A stretch of DNA of 64,000 nt, from contig JADLSH010000064.1 of the NCBI GenBank assembly GCA_016169945.1, positions 1 through 64,000 on the forward strand, written 5' to 3'. A program made the translations under genes and the position numbers. This DNA comes from Trachythela sp. YZ-2020. Its lineage: Eukaryota; Cnidaria; Anthozoa; Malacalcyonacea; Clavulariidae. Below are positions 1 through 13,800 of the stretch, in pieces. Numbering within the stretch: the first letter of the stretch is position 1; every line of letters begins with the position of its first letter. The notes under the pieces are model-generated. The model worked only from the letters and a program-made list of their open reading frames with translations, was not told where the DNA came from and made no database searches.

Positions 1-528
1 GTTGTTATACTAGTGGAGTTGGCATGTAATTCTAATCTCGGCAGTTGTTATACTAGTGGAGTTGGCATGTAATTCTAATCTCAGCAGTTGTTATACTAGT
101 GGAGTTGGGATGTAATTCTAATCTCGGCAGTGGTTATACTATTGGAGTTGGCATGTAATTCTAATCTCAGCAGTTGTTATACTATTGGAGTTGGCATGTT
201 ATTCTAATCTCAGCAGTTGTTATACTAGTGGAGTTGGCATATAATTCTAATCTCAGCAGTTGTTATACTAGTGGAATTGCCTTGTAATTCTAATCTCAGT
301 AGTTGTTATACTAGTGCAGTTAGCATGTAATTCTAATCTCGGCAGTTGTTATACTAGTGGAGTTGGCATGTAATTCTAATCTCAGCAGTTGTTATACTAT
401 TGGAGTTGGCATGTAATTCTAATCTCGGCAGTTGTTATACTAGTGGAGTTGGCATGTAATTCTAATCTCGGCAGTTGTTATACTAGTGGAATTGGCATGT
501 AATTATAATCTCGGCAGTTGTTATACTA

Positions 529-867
529 AACATGATATAGAGCAGGGAGCGCAGAACCGGTCATGCCCCCCCCCCGACATTTGGCTGTATAAAGATAAAA
601 ACCACTGATTGAAATTGATATATGGATTTGAAATACAAAATAACAACTCAATAATTAGTTTTCTTACCAGAACAGAACCACGATGCCTTGATGAAATGTC
701 GGCAAATCTAGAGAATATACAAACTTAGTCATTATATATAACATTAAGAATAGCAGGGTCAATCAGCCCTTGACTTGATAAATATCTGTGTTAATATTTG
801 TAGTACTGATTTACTAGTACTGATAATCACAGTTAACAGGTGGAAAGCTTTTCACCAGTAAATACAT
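529..867. repeat. 339-bp spacer inside the 43-bp array, family entry (12 copies)
   Basis: A non-monomer sequence starts aacatgatatagagcaggga, has a run of about ten C, and ends accagtaaatacat. Copies: 529-867, 1892-2230, 3298-3635, 4316-4654, 5679-5976, 7493-7831, 8684-9023, 10693-10843, 12879-13211, 15199-15537, 17676-18014 and 23934-24136. Every junction is the same: the left monomer stops after ttatacta and the right one resumes at ggcatgtaa, so 8 bp are replaced. That argues for co-amplification rather than repeated insertion. The last ~50 bp (tactgataatcacagttaac, then aggtggaaagct) match module A of the pentamer array downstream. No terminal inverted repeat and no credible coding frame. 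Confidence 0.93.
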
Positions 868-3800
868 GGCATGTAATTCTAATCTCGGCAGTGGTTATAC
901 TAGTGGAGTTGGCATGTAATTCTAATCTCGGCAGTTGTTATACTAGTGGAGTTGGGATGTAATTCTAATCTCGGCAGTGGTTATACTATTGGAGTTGGCA
1001 TGTAATTCTAATCTCAGCAGTTGTTATACTATTGGAGTTGGCATGTTATTCTAATCTCAGCAGTTGTTATACTAGTGGAGTTGGGATGTAATTCTAATCT
1101 CGGCAGTGGTTATACTATTGGAGTTGGCATGTAATTCTAATCTCAGCAGTTGTTATACTATTGGAGTTGGCATGTAATTCTAATCTCAGCAGTTGTTATA
1201 CTAGTGGAGTTGGCATGTAATTCTAATCTCGGCAGTGGTTATACTATTGGAGTTGGCATGTAATTCTAATCTCAGCAGTTGTTATACTATTGGAGTTGGC
1301 ATGTAATTCTAATCTCGGTAGTTGTTATACTAGTGGAGTTGGCATGTAATTCTAATCTCGGCAGTTGTTATACTAGTGGAGTTGGCATGTAATTCTAATC
1401 TCAGCAGTTGTTATACTAGTGGAGTTGGGATGTAATTCTAATCTCGGCAGTGGTTATACTATTGGAGTTGGCATGTAATTCTAATCTCAGCAGTTGTTAT
1501 ACTATTGGAGTTGGCATGTTATTCTAATCTCAGCAGTTGTTATACTATTGGAGTTGGCATGTAATTCTAATCTCGGCAGTTGTTATACTAGCTGGGTTGC
1601 CATGTAATTCTAATCTCAGTAGTTGTTATACTAGTGCAGTTAGCATGTAATTCTAATCTCGGCAGTGGTTATACTAGTGGAGTTGGAATGTAATTCTAAT
1701 CTCAGCAGTTGTTATACTATTGGAGTTGGCATGTAATTCTAATCTCGGTAGTTGTTATACTAGTGGAGTTGGCATGTAATTCTAATCTCGGCAGTTGTTA
1801 TACTAGTGGAGTTAGCATGTAATTCTAATCTCGGCAGTTGTTATACTAGTGGAATTGGCATGTAATTATAATCTCGGCAGTTGTTATACTAAACATGATA
1901 TAGAGCAGGGAGCGCAGAACCGGTCATGCCCCCCCCCCGACATTTGGCTGTATAAAGATAAAAACCACTGATTGAAATTGATATATGGATTTGAAATACA
2001 AAATAACAACTCAATAATTAGTTTTCTTACCAGAACAGAACCACGATGCCTTGATGAAATGTCGGCAAATCTAGAGAATATACAAACTTAGTCATTATAT
2101 ATAACATTAAGAATAGCAGGGTCAATCAGCCCTTGACTTGATAAATATCTGTGTTAATATTTGTAGTACTGATTTACTAGTACTGATAATCACAGTTAAC
2201 AGGTGGAAAGCTTTTCACCAGTAAATACATGGCATGTAATTCTAATCTCGGCAGTGGTTATACTAGTGGAGTTGGCATGTAATTCTAATCTCGGCAGTTG
2301 TTATACTAGTGGAATTGGCATGTAATTCTAATCTCAGTAGTTGTTATACTAGTGGAGTTGGCATGTAATTCTAATCTCAGCAGTTGTTATACTAGTGGAG
2401 TTGGGATGTAATTCTAATCTCGGCAGTGGTTATACTATTGGAGTTGGCATGTAATTCTAATCTCAGCAGTTGTTATACTATTGGAGTTGGCATGTTATTC
2501 TAATCTCAGCAGTTGTTATACTAGTGGAGTTGGGATGTAATTCTAATCTCGGCAGTTGTTATACTATTGGAGTTGGCATGTAATTCTAATCTCAGCAGTT
2601 GTTATACTATTGGAGTTGGCATGTTATTCTAATCTCAGCAGTTGTTATACTAGTGGAGTTGGGATGTAATTCTAATCTCGGCAGTGGTTATACTATTGGA
2701 GTTGGCATGTAATTCTAATCTCAGCAGTTGTTATACTATTGGAGTTGGCATGTAATTCTAATCTCAGCAGTTGTTATACTAGTGGAGTTGGCATGTAATT
2801 CTAATCTCGGCAGTTGTTATACTAGTGGAGTTGGCATGTAATTCTAATCTCAGCAGTTGTTATACTAGTGGAGTTGGGATGTAATTCTAATCTCGGCAGT
2901 GGTTATACTATTGGAGTTGGCATGTAATTCTAATCTCAGCAGTTGTTATACTATTGGAGTTGGCATGTTATTCTAATCTCAGCAGTTGTTATACTAGTGG
3001 AGTTGGGATGTAATTCTAATCTCGGCAGTTGTTATACTATTGGAGTTGGCATGTAATTCTAATCTCAGTAGTTGTTATACTAGTGGAGTTGGCATGTAAT
3101 TCTAATCTCGGCAGTTGTTATACTAGTGGAGTTGGCATGTAATTCTAATCTCAGCAGTTGTTATACTATAGGAGTTGGCATGTAATTCTAATCTCAGCAG
3201 TTGTTATACTATTGGAGTTGGCATGTAATTCTAATCTCGGCAGTTGTTATACTATTGGAGTTGGCATGTTATTCTAATCTCAGCAGTTGTTATACTAAAC
3301 ATGATATAGACCAGGGAGCGCAGAACCGGTCATGCCCCCCCCCCGACATTTGGCTGTATAAAGAGAAAACCACTGATTGAAATTGATATATGGATTTGAA
3401 ATACAAAATAACAACTCAATAATTAGTTTTCTTACCAGAACAGAACCACGATGCCTTGATGAAATGTCGGCAAATCTAGAGAATATACAAACTTAGTCAT
3501 TATATATAACATTAAGAATAGCAGGGTCAATCAGCCCTTGACTTGATAAATATCTGTGTTAATATTTGTAGTACTGATTTACTAGTACTGATAATCACAG
3601 TTAACAGGTGGAAAGCTTTTCACCAGTAAATACATGGCATGTAATTCTAATCTCGGCAGTGGTTATACTAGTGGAGTTGGCATGTAATTCTAATCTCGGC
3701 AGTTGTTATACTAGTGGAATTGGCATGTAATTCTAATCTCAGTAGTTGTTATACTAGTGGAGTTGGCATGTAATTCTAATCTCGGCAGTTGTTATACTAG

Positions 3801-5678
3801 TGGAGTTGGCATGTAATTCTAATCTCGGCAGTTGTTATACTAGTGGAGTTGGCATGTAATTCTAATCTCAGCAGTTGTTATACTAGTGGAGTTGGGATGT
3901 AATTCTAATCTCGGCAGTGGTTATACTATTGGAGTTGGCATGTAATTCTAATCTCAGCAGTTGTTATACTATTGGAGTTGGCATGTTATTCTAATCTCAG
4001 CAGTTGTTATACTATTGGAGTTGGCATGTAATTCTAATCTCGGCAGTTGTTATACTAGCTGGGTTGCCATGTAATTCTAATCTCAGTAGTTGTTATACTA
4101 GTGCAGTTAGCATGTAATTCTAATCTCGGCAGTGGTTATACTAGTGGAGTTGGAATGTAATTCTAATCTCAGCAGTTGTTATACTATTGGAGTTGGCATG
4201 TAATTCTAATCTCGGTAGTTGTTATACTAGTGGAGTTGGCATGTAATTCTAATCTCGGCAGTTGTTATACTAGTGGAATTGGCATGTAATTATAATCTTG
4301 GCAGTTGTTATACTAAACATGATATAGAGCAGGGAGCGCAGAACCGGTCATGCCCCCCCCCCGACATTTGGCTGTATAAAGATAAAAACCACTGATTGAA
4401 ATTGATATATGGATTTGAAATACAAAATAACAACTCAATAATTAGTTTTCTTACCAGAACAGAACCACGATGCCTTGATGAAATGTCGGCAAATCTAGAG
4501 AATATACAAACTTAGTCATTATATATAACATTAAGAATAGCAGGGTCAATCAGCCCTTGACTTGATAAATATCTGTGTTAATATTTGTAGTACTGATTTA
4601 CTAGTACTGATAATCACAGTTAACAGGTGGAAAGCTTTTCACCAGTAAATACATGGCATGTAATTCTAATCTCGGCAGTGGTTATACTAGTGGAGTTGGC
4701 ATGTAATTCTAATCTCGGCAGTTGTTATACTAGTGGAATTGGCATGTAATTCTAATCTCAGTAGTTGTTATACTAGTGGAGTTGGCATGTAATTCTAATC
4801 TCAGCAGTTGTTATACTAGTGGAGTTGGGATGTAATTCTAATCTCGGCAGTGGTTATACTATTGGAGTTGGCATGTAATTCTAATCTCAGCAGTTGTTAT
4901 ACTATTGGAGTTGGCATGTTATTCTAATCTCAGCAGTTGTTATACTAGTGGAGTTGGGATGTAATTCTAATCTCGGCAGTGGTTATACTATTGGAGTTGG
5001 CATGTAATTCTAATCTCAGCAGTTGTTATACTATTGGAGTTGGCATGTAATTCTAATCTCAGCAGTTGTTATACTAGTGGAGTTGGGATGTAATTCTAAT
5101 CTCGGCAGTGGTTATACTATTGGAGTTGGCATGTAATTCTAATCTCAGCAGTTGTCATACTAGTGGAGTTGGAATGTAATTCTAATCTCAGCAGTTGTTA
5201 TACTATTGGAGTTGGCATGTAATTCTAATCTCGGCAGTTGTTATACTAGTGGAGTTGGCATGTAATTCTAATCTCAGCAGTTGTTATACTAGTGGAGTTG
5301 GGATGTAATTCTAATCTCGGCAGTGGTTATACTATTGGAGTTGGCATGTAATTCTAATCTCAGCAGTTGTTATACTATTGGAGTTGGCATGTTATTCTAA
5401 TCTCAGCAGTTGTTATACTAGTGGAGTTGGCATGTAATTCTAATCTCGGCAGTTGTTATACTAGCTGGGTTGCCATGTAATTCTAATCTCAGTAGTTGTT
5501 ATACTAGTGCAGTTAGCATGTAATTCTAATCTCGGCAGTGGTTATACTAGTGGAGTTGGCATGTAATTCTAATCTCAGCAGTTGTTATACTATTGGAGTT
5601 GGCATGTAATTCTAATCTCGGCAGTTGTTATACTAGCTGGGTTGCCATGTAATTATAATCTCGGCAGTTGTTATACTA

Positions 5679-5976
5679 AACATGATATAGACCAGGGAGC
5701 GCAGAACCGGTCATGCCCCCCCCCGACATTTGGCTGTATAAAGATAAAAACCAGTGATTGAAATTGATATATGGATTTGAAATGAACCACGATGCCTTGA
5801 TGAAATGTCGGCAAATCTAGAGAATATACAAACTTAGTCATTATATATAACATTAAGAATAGCAGGGTCAATCAGCCCTTGACTTGATAAATATCTGTGT
5901 TAATATTTGTAGTACTGATTTACTACTACTGATAATCACAGTTAACAGGTGGAAAGCTTTTCACCAGTAAATACAT
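5679..5976. repeat. Spacer copy with internal deletion
   Basis: This copy lacks about 41 bp in the middle: ggatttgaaat runs directly into gaaccacgatg, skipping the stretch with caataattagttttcttacc. It also has a shorter C run and two point changes. The 66-codon minus-strand frame that crosses it exists only because of the deletion and is not considered a gene. Confidence 0.9.
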
Positions 5977-8900
5977 GGCATGTAATTCTAATCTCGGCAG
6001 TGGTTATACTAGTGGAGTTGGCATGTAATTCTAATCTCGGCAGTTGTTATACTAGTGGAATTGGCATGTAATTCTAATCTCAGTAGTTGTTATACTAGTG
6101 GAGTTGGCATGTAATTCTAATCTCAGCAGTTGTTATACTAGTGGAGTTGGGATGTAATTCTAATCTCGGCAGTGGTTATACTATTGGAGTTGGCATGTAA
6201 TTCTAATCTCAGCAGTTGTTATACTAGTGGAGTTGGGATGTAATTCTAATCTCGGCAGTGGTTATACTATTGGAGTTGGCATGTAATTCTAATCTCAGCA
6301 GTTGTTATACTATTGGAGTTGGCATGTTATTCTAATCTCAGCAGTTGTTATACTATTGGAGTTGGCATGTAATTCTAATCTCGGCAGTTGTTATACTAGC
6401 TGGGTTGCCATGTAATTCTAATCTCAGTAGTTGTTATACTAGTGCAGTTTGCATGTAATTCTAATCTCGGCAGTGGTTATACTAGTGGAGTTGGAATGTA
6501 ATTCTAATCTCAGCAGTTGTTATACTATTGGAGTTGGCATGTAATTCTAATCTCAGCAGTTGTTATACTAGTGGAGTTGGCATGTAATTCTAATCTCGGC
6601 AGTTGTTATACTAGTGGAGTTGGCATGTAATTCTAATCTCGGCAGTTGTTATACTAGTCATACTATTGGAGTTGGCATGTAATTCTAATCTCGGCAGTTG
6701 TTATACTAGTGAGTTGGCATGTAATTCTAATCTCAGCAGTTGTTATACTAGTGGAGTTGGCATGTAATTCTAATCTCGGCAGTTGTTATACTAGTGGAGT
6801 TGGCATGTAATTCTAATCTCAGCAGTTGTTATACTAGTGGAGTTGGCATGTAATTCTAATCTCAGCAGTTGTTATACTAGTGGAGTTGGCATGTAATTCT
6901 AATCTCGGCAGTTGTTATACTATTGGAGTTGGCATGTAATTCTAATCTCAGCAGTTGTTATACAGTTGTTATACTAGTGGAGTTGGCATGTAATTCTAAT
7001 CTCGGCAGTTGTTATACTAGTGGAGTTGGCATGTAATTCTAATCTCAGCAGTTGTTATACTAGTGGAGTTGGGATGTAATTCTAATCTCGGCAGTGGTTA
7101 TACTATTGGAGTTGGCATGTAATTCTAATCTCAGCAGTTGTTATACTATTGGAGTTGGCATGTAATTCTAATCTCAGCAGTTGTTATACTAGTGGAGTTG
7201 GCATGTAATTCTAATCTCAGCAGTTGTTATACTATTGGAGTTGGCATGTAATTCTAATCTCTGCAGTTGTTATACTAGTGGAGTTGGAATGTAATTCTAA
7301 TCTCAGCAGTTGTTATACTATAGGAGTTGGGAGGTAATTCTAATCTTGGTAGTTGTTATACTACTGGAGTTGGCATGTAATTCTAATCTCGGCAGTTGTT
7401 ATACTAGTGGAGTTAGCATGTAATTCTAATCTCGGCAGTTGTTATACTAGTGGAATTGGCATGTAATTATAATCTCGGCAGTTGTTATACTAAACATGAT
7501 ATAGAGCAGGGAGCGCAGAACCGGTCATGCCCCCCCCCCGACATTTGGCTGTATAAAGATAAAAACCACTGATTGAAATTGATATATGGATTTGAAATAC
7601 AAAATAACAACTCAATAATTAGTTTTCTTACCAGAACAGAACCACGATGCCTTGATGAAATGTCGGCAAATCTAGAGAATATACAAACTTAGTCATTATA
7701 TATAACATTAAGAATAGCAGGGTCAATCAGCCCTTGACTTGATAAATATCTGTGTTAATATTTGTAGTACTGATTTACTAGTACTGATAATCACAGTTAA
7801 CAGGTGGAAAGCTTTTCACCAGTAAATACATGGCATGTAATTCTAATCTCGGCAGTGGTTATACTAGTGGAGTTGGCATGTAATTCTAATCTCGGCAGTT
7901 GTTATACTAGTGGAATTGGCATGTAATTCTAATCTCAGTAGTTGTTATACTAGTGGAGTTGGCATGTAATTCTAATCTCAGCAGTTGTTATACTAGTGGA
8001 GTTGGGATGTAATTCTAATCTCGGCAGTGGTTATACTATTGGAGTTGGCATGTAATTCTAATCTCAGCAGTTGTTATACTATTGGAGTTGGCATGTAATT
8101 CTAATCTCAGCAGTTGTTATACTATTGGAGTTGGCATGTAATTCTAATCTCGGCAGTTGTTATACTAGTGGAGTTGGCATGTAATTCTAATCTCAGCAGT
8201 TGTTATACTAGTGGAGTTGGGATGTAATTCTAATCTCGGCAGTGGTTATACTATTGGAGTTGGCATGTAATTCTAATCTCAGCAGTTGTTATACTATTGG
8301 AGTTGGCATGTTATTCTAATCTCAGCAGTTGTTATACTATTGGAGTTGGCATGTAATTCTAATCTCGGCAGTTGTTATACTAGCTGGGTTGCCATGTAAT
8401 TCTAATCTCAGTAGTTGTTATACTAGTGCAGTTAGCATGTAATTCTAATCTCGGCAGTGGTTATACTAGTGGAGTTGGAATGTAATTCTAATCTCAGCAG
8501 TTGTTATACTATTGGAGTTGGCATGTAATTCTAATCTCGGTAGTTGTTATACTAGTGGAGTTGGCATGTAATTCTAATCTCGGCAGTTGTTATACTAGTG
8601 GAGTTAGCATGTAATTCTAATCTCGGCAGTTGTTATACTAGTGGAATTGGCATGTAATTATAATCTTGGCAGTTGTTATACTAAACATGATATAGAGCAG
8701 CGAGCGCAGAACCGGTCATGCCCCCCTCCCCGACATTTGGCTGTATAAAGATAAAAACCACTGATTGAAATTGATATATGGATTTGAAATACAAAATAAC
8801 AACTCAATAATTAGTTTTCTTACCAGAACAGAACCACGATGCCTTGATGAAATGTCGGCAAATCTAGAGAATATACAAACTTAGTCATTATATATAACAT

Positions 8901-10692
8901 TAAGAATAGCAGGGTCAATCAGCCCTTGACTTGATAAATATCTGTGTTAATATTTGTAGTACTGATTTACTAGTACTGATAATCACAGTTAACAGGTGGA
9001 AAGCTTTTCACCAGTAAATACATGGCATGTAATTCTAATCTCGGCAGTGGTTATACTAGTGGAGTTGGCATGTAATTCTAATCTCGGCAGTTGTTATACT
9101 AGTGGAATTGGCATGTAATTCTAATCTCAGTAGTTGTTATACTAGTGGAGTTGGCATGTAATTCTAATCTCAGCAGTTGTTATACTAGTGGAGTTGGGAT
9201 GTAATTCTAATCTCGGCAGTGGTTATACTATTGGAGTTGGCATGTAATTCTAATCTCAGCAGTTGTTATACTATTGGAGTTGGCATGTTATTCTAATCTC
9301 AGCAGTTGTTATACTAGTGGAGTTGGGATGTAATTCTAATCTCGGCAGTGGTTATACTATTGGAGTTGGCATGTAATTCTAATCTCAGCAGTTGTTATAC
9401 TATTGGAGTTGGCATGTAATTCTAATCTCAGCAGTTGTTATACTAGTGGAGTTGGGATGTAATTCTAATCTCGGCAGTGGTTATACTATTGGAGTTGGCA
9501 TGTAATTCTAATCTCAGCAGTTGTTATACTATTGGAGTTGGCATGTAATTCTAATCTCGGCAGTTGTTATACTAGTGGAGTTGGCATGTAATTCTAATCT
9601 CAGCAGTTGTTATACTATTGGAGTTGGCATGTAATTCTAATCTCAGCAGTTGTTATACTAGTGGAGTTGGCATGTAATTCTAATCTCGGCAGTTGTTATA
9701 CTAGTGGAGTTGGCATGTAATTCTAATCTCAGCAGTTGTTATACTAGTGGAGTTGGGATGTAATTCTAATCTCGGCAGTGGTTATACTATTGGAGTTGGC
9801 ATGTAATTCTAATCTCAGCAGTTGTTATACTATTGGAGTTGGCATGTAATTCTAATCTCAGCAGTTGTTATACTAGTGGAGTTGGGATGTAATTCTAATC
9901 TCGGCAGTGGTTATACTATTGGAGTTGGCATGTAATTCTAATCTCAGCAGTTGTTATACTATTGGAGTTGGCATGTAATTCTAATCTCAGCAGTTGTTAT
10001 ACTATTGGAGTTGGCATGTAATTCTAATCTCGGCAGTTGTTATACTAGTGGAGTTGGCATGTAATTCTAATCTCAGCAGTTGTTATACTATTGGAGTTGG
10101 CATGTAATTCTAATCTCGGCAGTTGTTATACTAGTGGAGTTGGCATGTAATTCTAATCTCAGTAGTTGTTATACTAGTGGAGTTGGCATGTAATTCTAAT
10201 CTCAGCAGTTGTTATACTAGTGGAGTTGGGATGTAATTCTAATCTCGGCAGTGGTTATACTATTGGAGTTGGCATGTAATTCTAATCTCAGCAGTTGTTA
10301 TACTATTGGAGTTGGCATGTTATTCTAATCTCAGCAGTTGTTATACTATTGGAGTTGGCATGTAATTCTAATCTCGGCAGTTGTTATACTAGCTGGGTTG
10401 CCATGTACTTCTAATCTCAGTAGTTGTTATACTAGTGCAGTTAGCATGTAATTCTAATCTCGGCAGTGGTTATACTAGTGGAGTTGGAATGTAATTCTAA
10501 TCTCAGCAGTTGTTATACTATTGGAGTTGGCATGTAATTCTAATCTCAGTAGTTGTTATACTAGTGGAGTTGGCATGTAATTCTAATCTCGGCAGTTGTT
10601 ATACTAGTGGAGTTGGCATGTAATTCTAATCTCGGCAGTTGTTATACTAGTGGAATTGGCATGTAATTATAATCTCGGCAGTTGTTATACTA

Positions 10693-10843
10693 AACATGAT
10701 ATAGAGCATGGAGTTGGCATGTAAAATAACTCAAAATCTAGTATACATCAGCAGTTGTTATACTATTGAGTTGGCATAATTATCTGTTATAATATTTGTA
10801 GTACTGATTTACTTAATCACAGTTGTTATACCAGTAAATACAT
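10693..10843. repeat. Scrambled spacer copy (mosaic of spacer and monomer pieces)
   Basis: At a normal spacer site only 151 bp are present. Short spacer words (aacatgatatagagca, atatttgtagtactgattta, ccagtaaatacat) alternate with monomer words (ggagttggcatgtaa, cagcagttgttatactatt, cacagttgttata). The outer junctions are normal. It is either a product of repeated slippage or gene conversion, or a local assembly or consensus artefact. Confidence 0.85.
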
Positions 10844-13800
10844 GGCATGTAATTCTAATCTCGGCAGTGGTTATACGTTGGCATGTAAGCAGTTGTTATA
10901 CTAGTGGAGTTGGCATGTAATTCTAATCTCGGCAGTTGTTATACTAGTGGAGTTGGCATGTAATTCTAATCTCAGCAGTTGTTATACTAGTGGAGTTGGG
11001 ATGTAATTCTAATCTCGGCAGTGGTTATACTATTGGAGTTGGCATGTAATTCTAATCTCAGCAGTTGTTATACTATTGGAGTTGGCATGTAATTCTAATC
11101 TCAGCAGTTGTTATACTAGTGGAGTTGGGATGTAATTCTAATCTCGGCAGTTGTTATACTATTGGAGTTGGCATGTAATTCTAATCTCAGCAGTTGTTAT
11201 ACTATTGGAGTTGGCATGTAATTCTAATCTCAGCAGTTGTTATACTAGTGGAGTTGGGATGTAATTCTAATCTCGGCAGTGGTTATACTATTGGAGTTGG
11301 CATGTAATTCTAATCTCAGCAGTTGTTATACTATTGGAGTTGGCATGTAATTCTAATCTCAGCAGTTGTTATACTAGTGGAGTTGGCATGTAATTCTAAT
11401 CTCGGCAGTTGTTATACTAGTGGAGTTGGCATGTAATTCTAATCTCAGCAGTTGTTATACTAGTGGAGTTGGGATGTAATTCTAATCTCGGCAGTGGTTA
11501 TACTATTGGAGTTGGCATGTAATTCTAATCTCAGCAGTTGTTATACTATTGGAGTTGGCATGTAATTCTAATCTCAGCAGTTGTTATACTAGTGGAGTTG
11601 GGATGTAATTCTAATCTCAGCAGTGGTTATACTATTGGAGTTGGCATGTAATTCTAATCTCAGCAGTTGTTATACTATTGGAGTTGGCATGTAATTCTAA
11701 TCTCAGCAGTTGTTATACTATTGGAGTTGGCATGTAATTCTAATCTCGGCAGTTGTTATGCATGTAATTGGCATGTAATCTAATCTCAGCAGTTGTTATA
11801 CTATTGGAGTTGGCATGTAATTCTAATCTCGGTAGTTGTTATACTAGTGGAGTTGGCATGTAATTCTAATCTCGGCAGTTGTTATACTAGTGGAGTTGGC
11901 ATGTAATTCTAATCTCAGCAGTTGTTATACTAGTGGAGTTGGGATGTAATTCTAATCTCGGCAGTGGTTATACTATTGGAGTTGGCATGTAATTCTAATC
12001 TCAGCAGTTGTTATACTATTGGAGTTGGCATGTTATTCTAATCTCAGCAGTTGTTATACTAGTGGAGTTGGGATGTAATTCTAATCTCGGCAGTGGTTAT
12101 ACTATTGGAGTTGGCATGTAATTCTAATCTCAGCAGTTGTTATACTATTGGAGTTGGCATGTAATTCTAATCTCAGCAGTTGTTATACTATTGGAGTTGG
12201 CATGTAATTCTAATCTCGGCAGTTGTTATACTATTGGAGTTGGCATGTTATTCTAATCTCAGCAGTTGTTATACTATTGGAGTTGGCATGTAATTCTAAT
12301 CTCGTTAGTTGTTATACTAGTGGAGTTGGCATGTAATTCTAATCTCGGCAGTTGTTATACTAGTGGAGTTGGCATGTAATTCTAATCTCAGCAGTTGTTA
12401 TACTAGTGGAGTTGGGATGTAATTCTAATCTCGGCAGTGGTTATACTATTGGAGTTGGCATGTAATTCTAATCTCAGCAGTTGTTATACTATTGGAGTTG
12501 GCATGTTATTCTAATCTCAGCAGTTGTTATACTATTGGAGTTGGCATGTAATTCTAATCTAGGCAGTTGTTATACTAGCTGGGTTGCCATGTAATTCTAA
12601 TCTCAGTAGTTGTTATACTAGTGCAGTTAGCATGTAATTCTAATCTCGGCAGTGGTTATACTAGTGGAGTTGGAATGTAATTCTAATCTCAGCAGTTGTT
12701 ATACTATTGGAGTTGGCATGTAATTCTAATCTCGGTAGTTGTTATACTAGTGGAGTTGCCATGTAATTCTAATCTCGGCAGTTGTTATACTAGTGGAGTT
12801 AGCATGTAATTCTAATCTCGGCAGTTGTTATACTAGTGGAATTGGCATGTAATTATAATCTTGGCAGTTGTTATACTAAACATGATATAGAGCAGGGAGC
12901 GCAGAACCGGTCATGCCCCCCCCCCGACATTTGGCTGTATAAAGATAAAAACCACTGATTGAAATTGATATATGGATTTGAAATACAAAATAACAACTCA
13001 ATAATTAGTTTTCTTACCAGAACAGAACCACGATGCCTTGATGAAATGTCGGCAAATCTAGAGAATATACAAACTTAGTCATTATATATAACATTAAGAA
13101 TAGCAGGGTCAATCAGCCCTTGACTTGATAAATATCTGTGTTAATATTTAGTACTGATTTACTAGTACTGATAATATCAGTAACAGGTTTTAAGAATAGC
13201 AGTAAATACATGGCATGTAATTCTAATCTCGGCAGTTGTTATACTAGTGGAATTGGCATGTAATTCTAATCTCAGTAGTTGTTATACCATTGAAGTTGTC
13301 ATGTAATTCTAATCTCAGCAGTTGTTATACTAGTGGAGTTGGCATGTAATTCTAATCTCGGCAGTTGTTATACTAGTGGAGTTGGCATGTAATTCTAATC
13401 TCAGCAGTTGTTATACTATTGGAGTTGGCATGTAATTCTAATCTCAGCAGTTGTTATACTAGTGGAGTTGGGATGTAATTCTAATCTCGGCAGTGGTTAT
13501 ACTATTGGAGTTGGCATGTAATTCTAATCTCAGCAGTTGTTATACTATTGGAGTTGGCATGTTATTCTAATCTCAGCAGTTGTTATACTAGTGGAGTTGG
13601 GATGTAATTCTAATCTCGGCAGTGGTTATACTATTGGAGTTGGCATGTAATTCTAATCTCAGCAGTTGTTATACTAGCTGGGTTGCCATGTACTTCTAAT
13701 CTCAGTAGTTGTTATACTAGTGCAGTTAGCATGTAATTCTAATCTCGGCAGTGGTTATACTAGTGGAGTTGGAATGTAATTCTAATCTCAGCAGTTGTTA

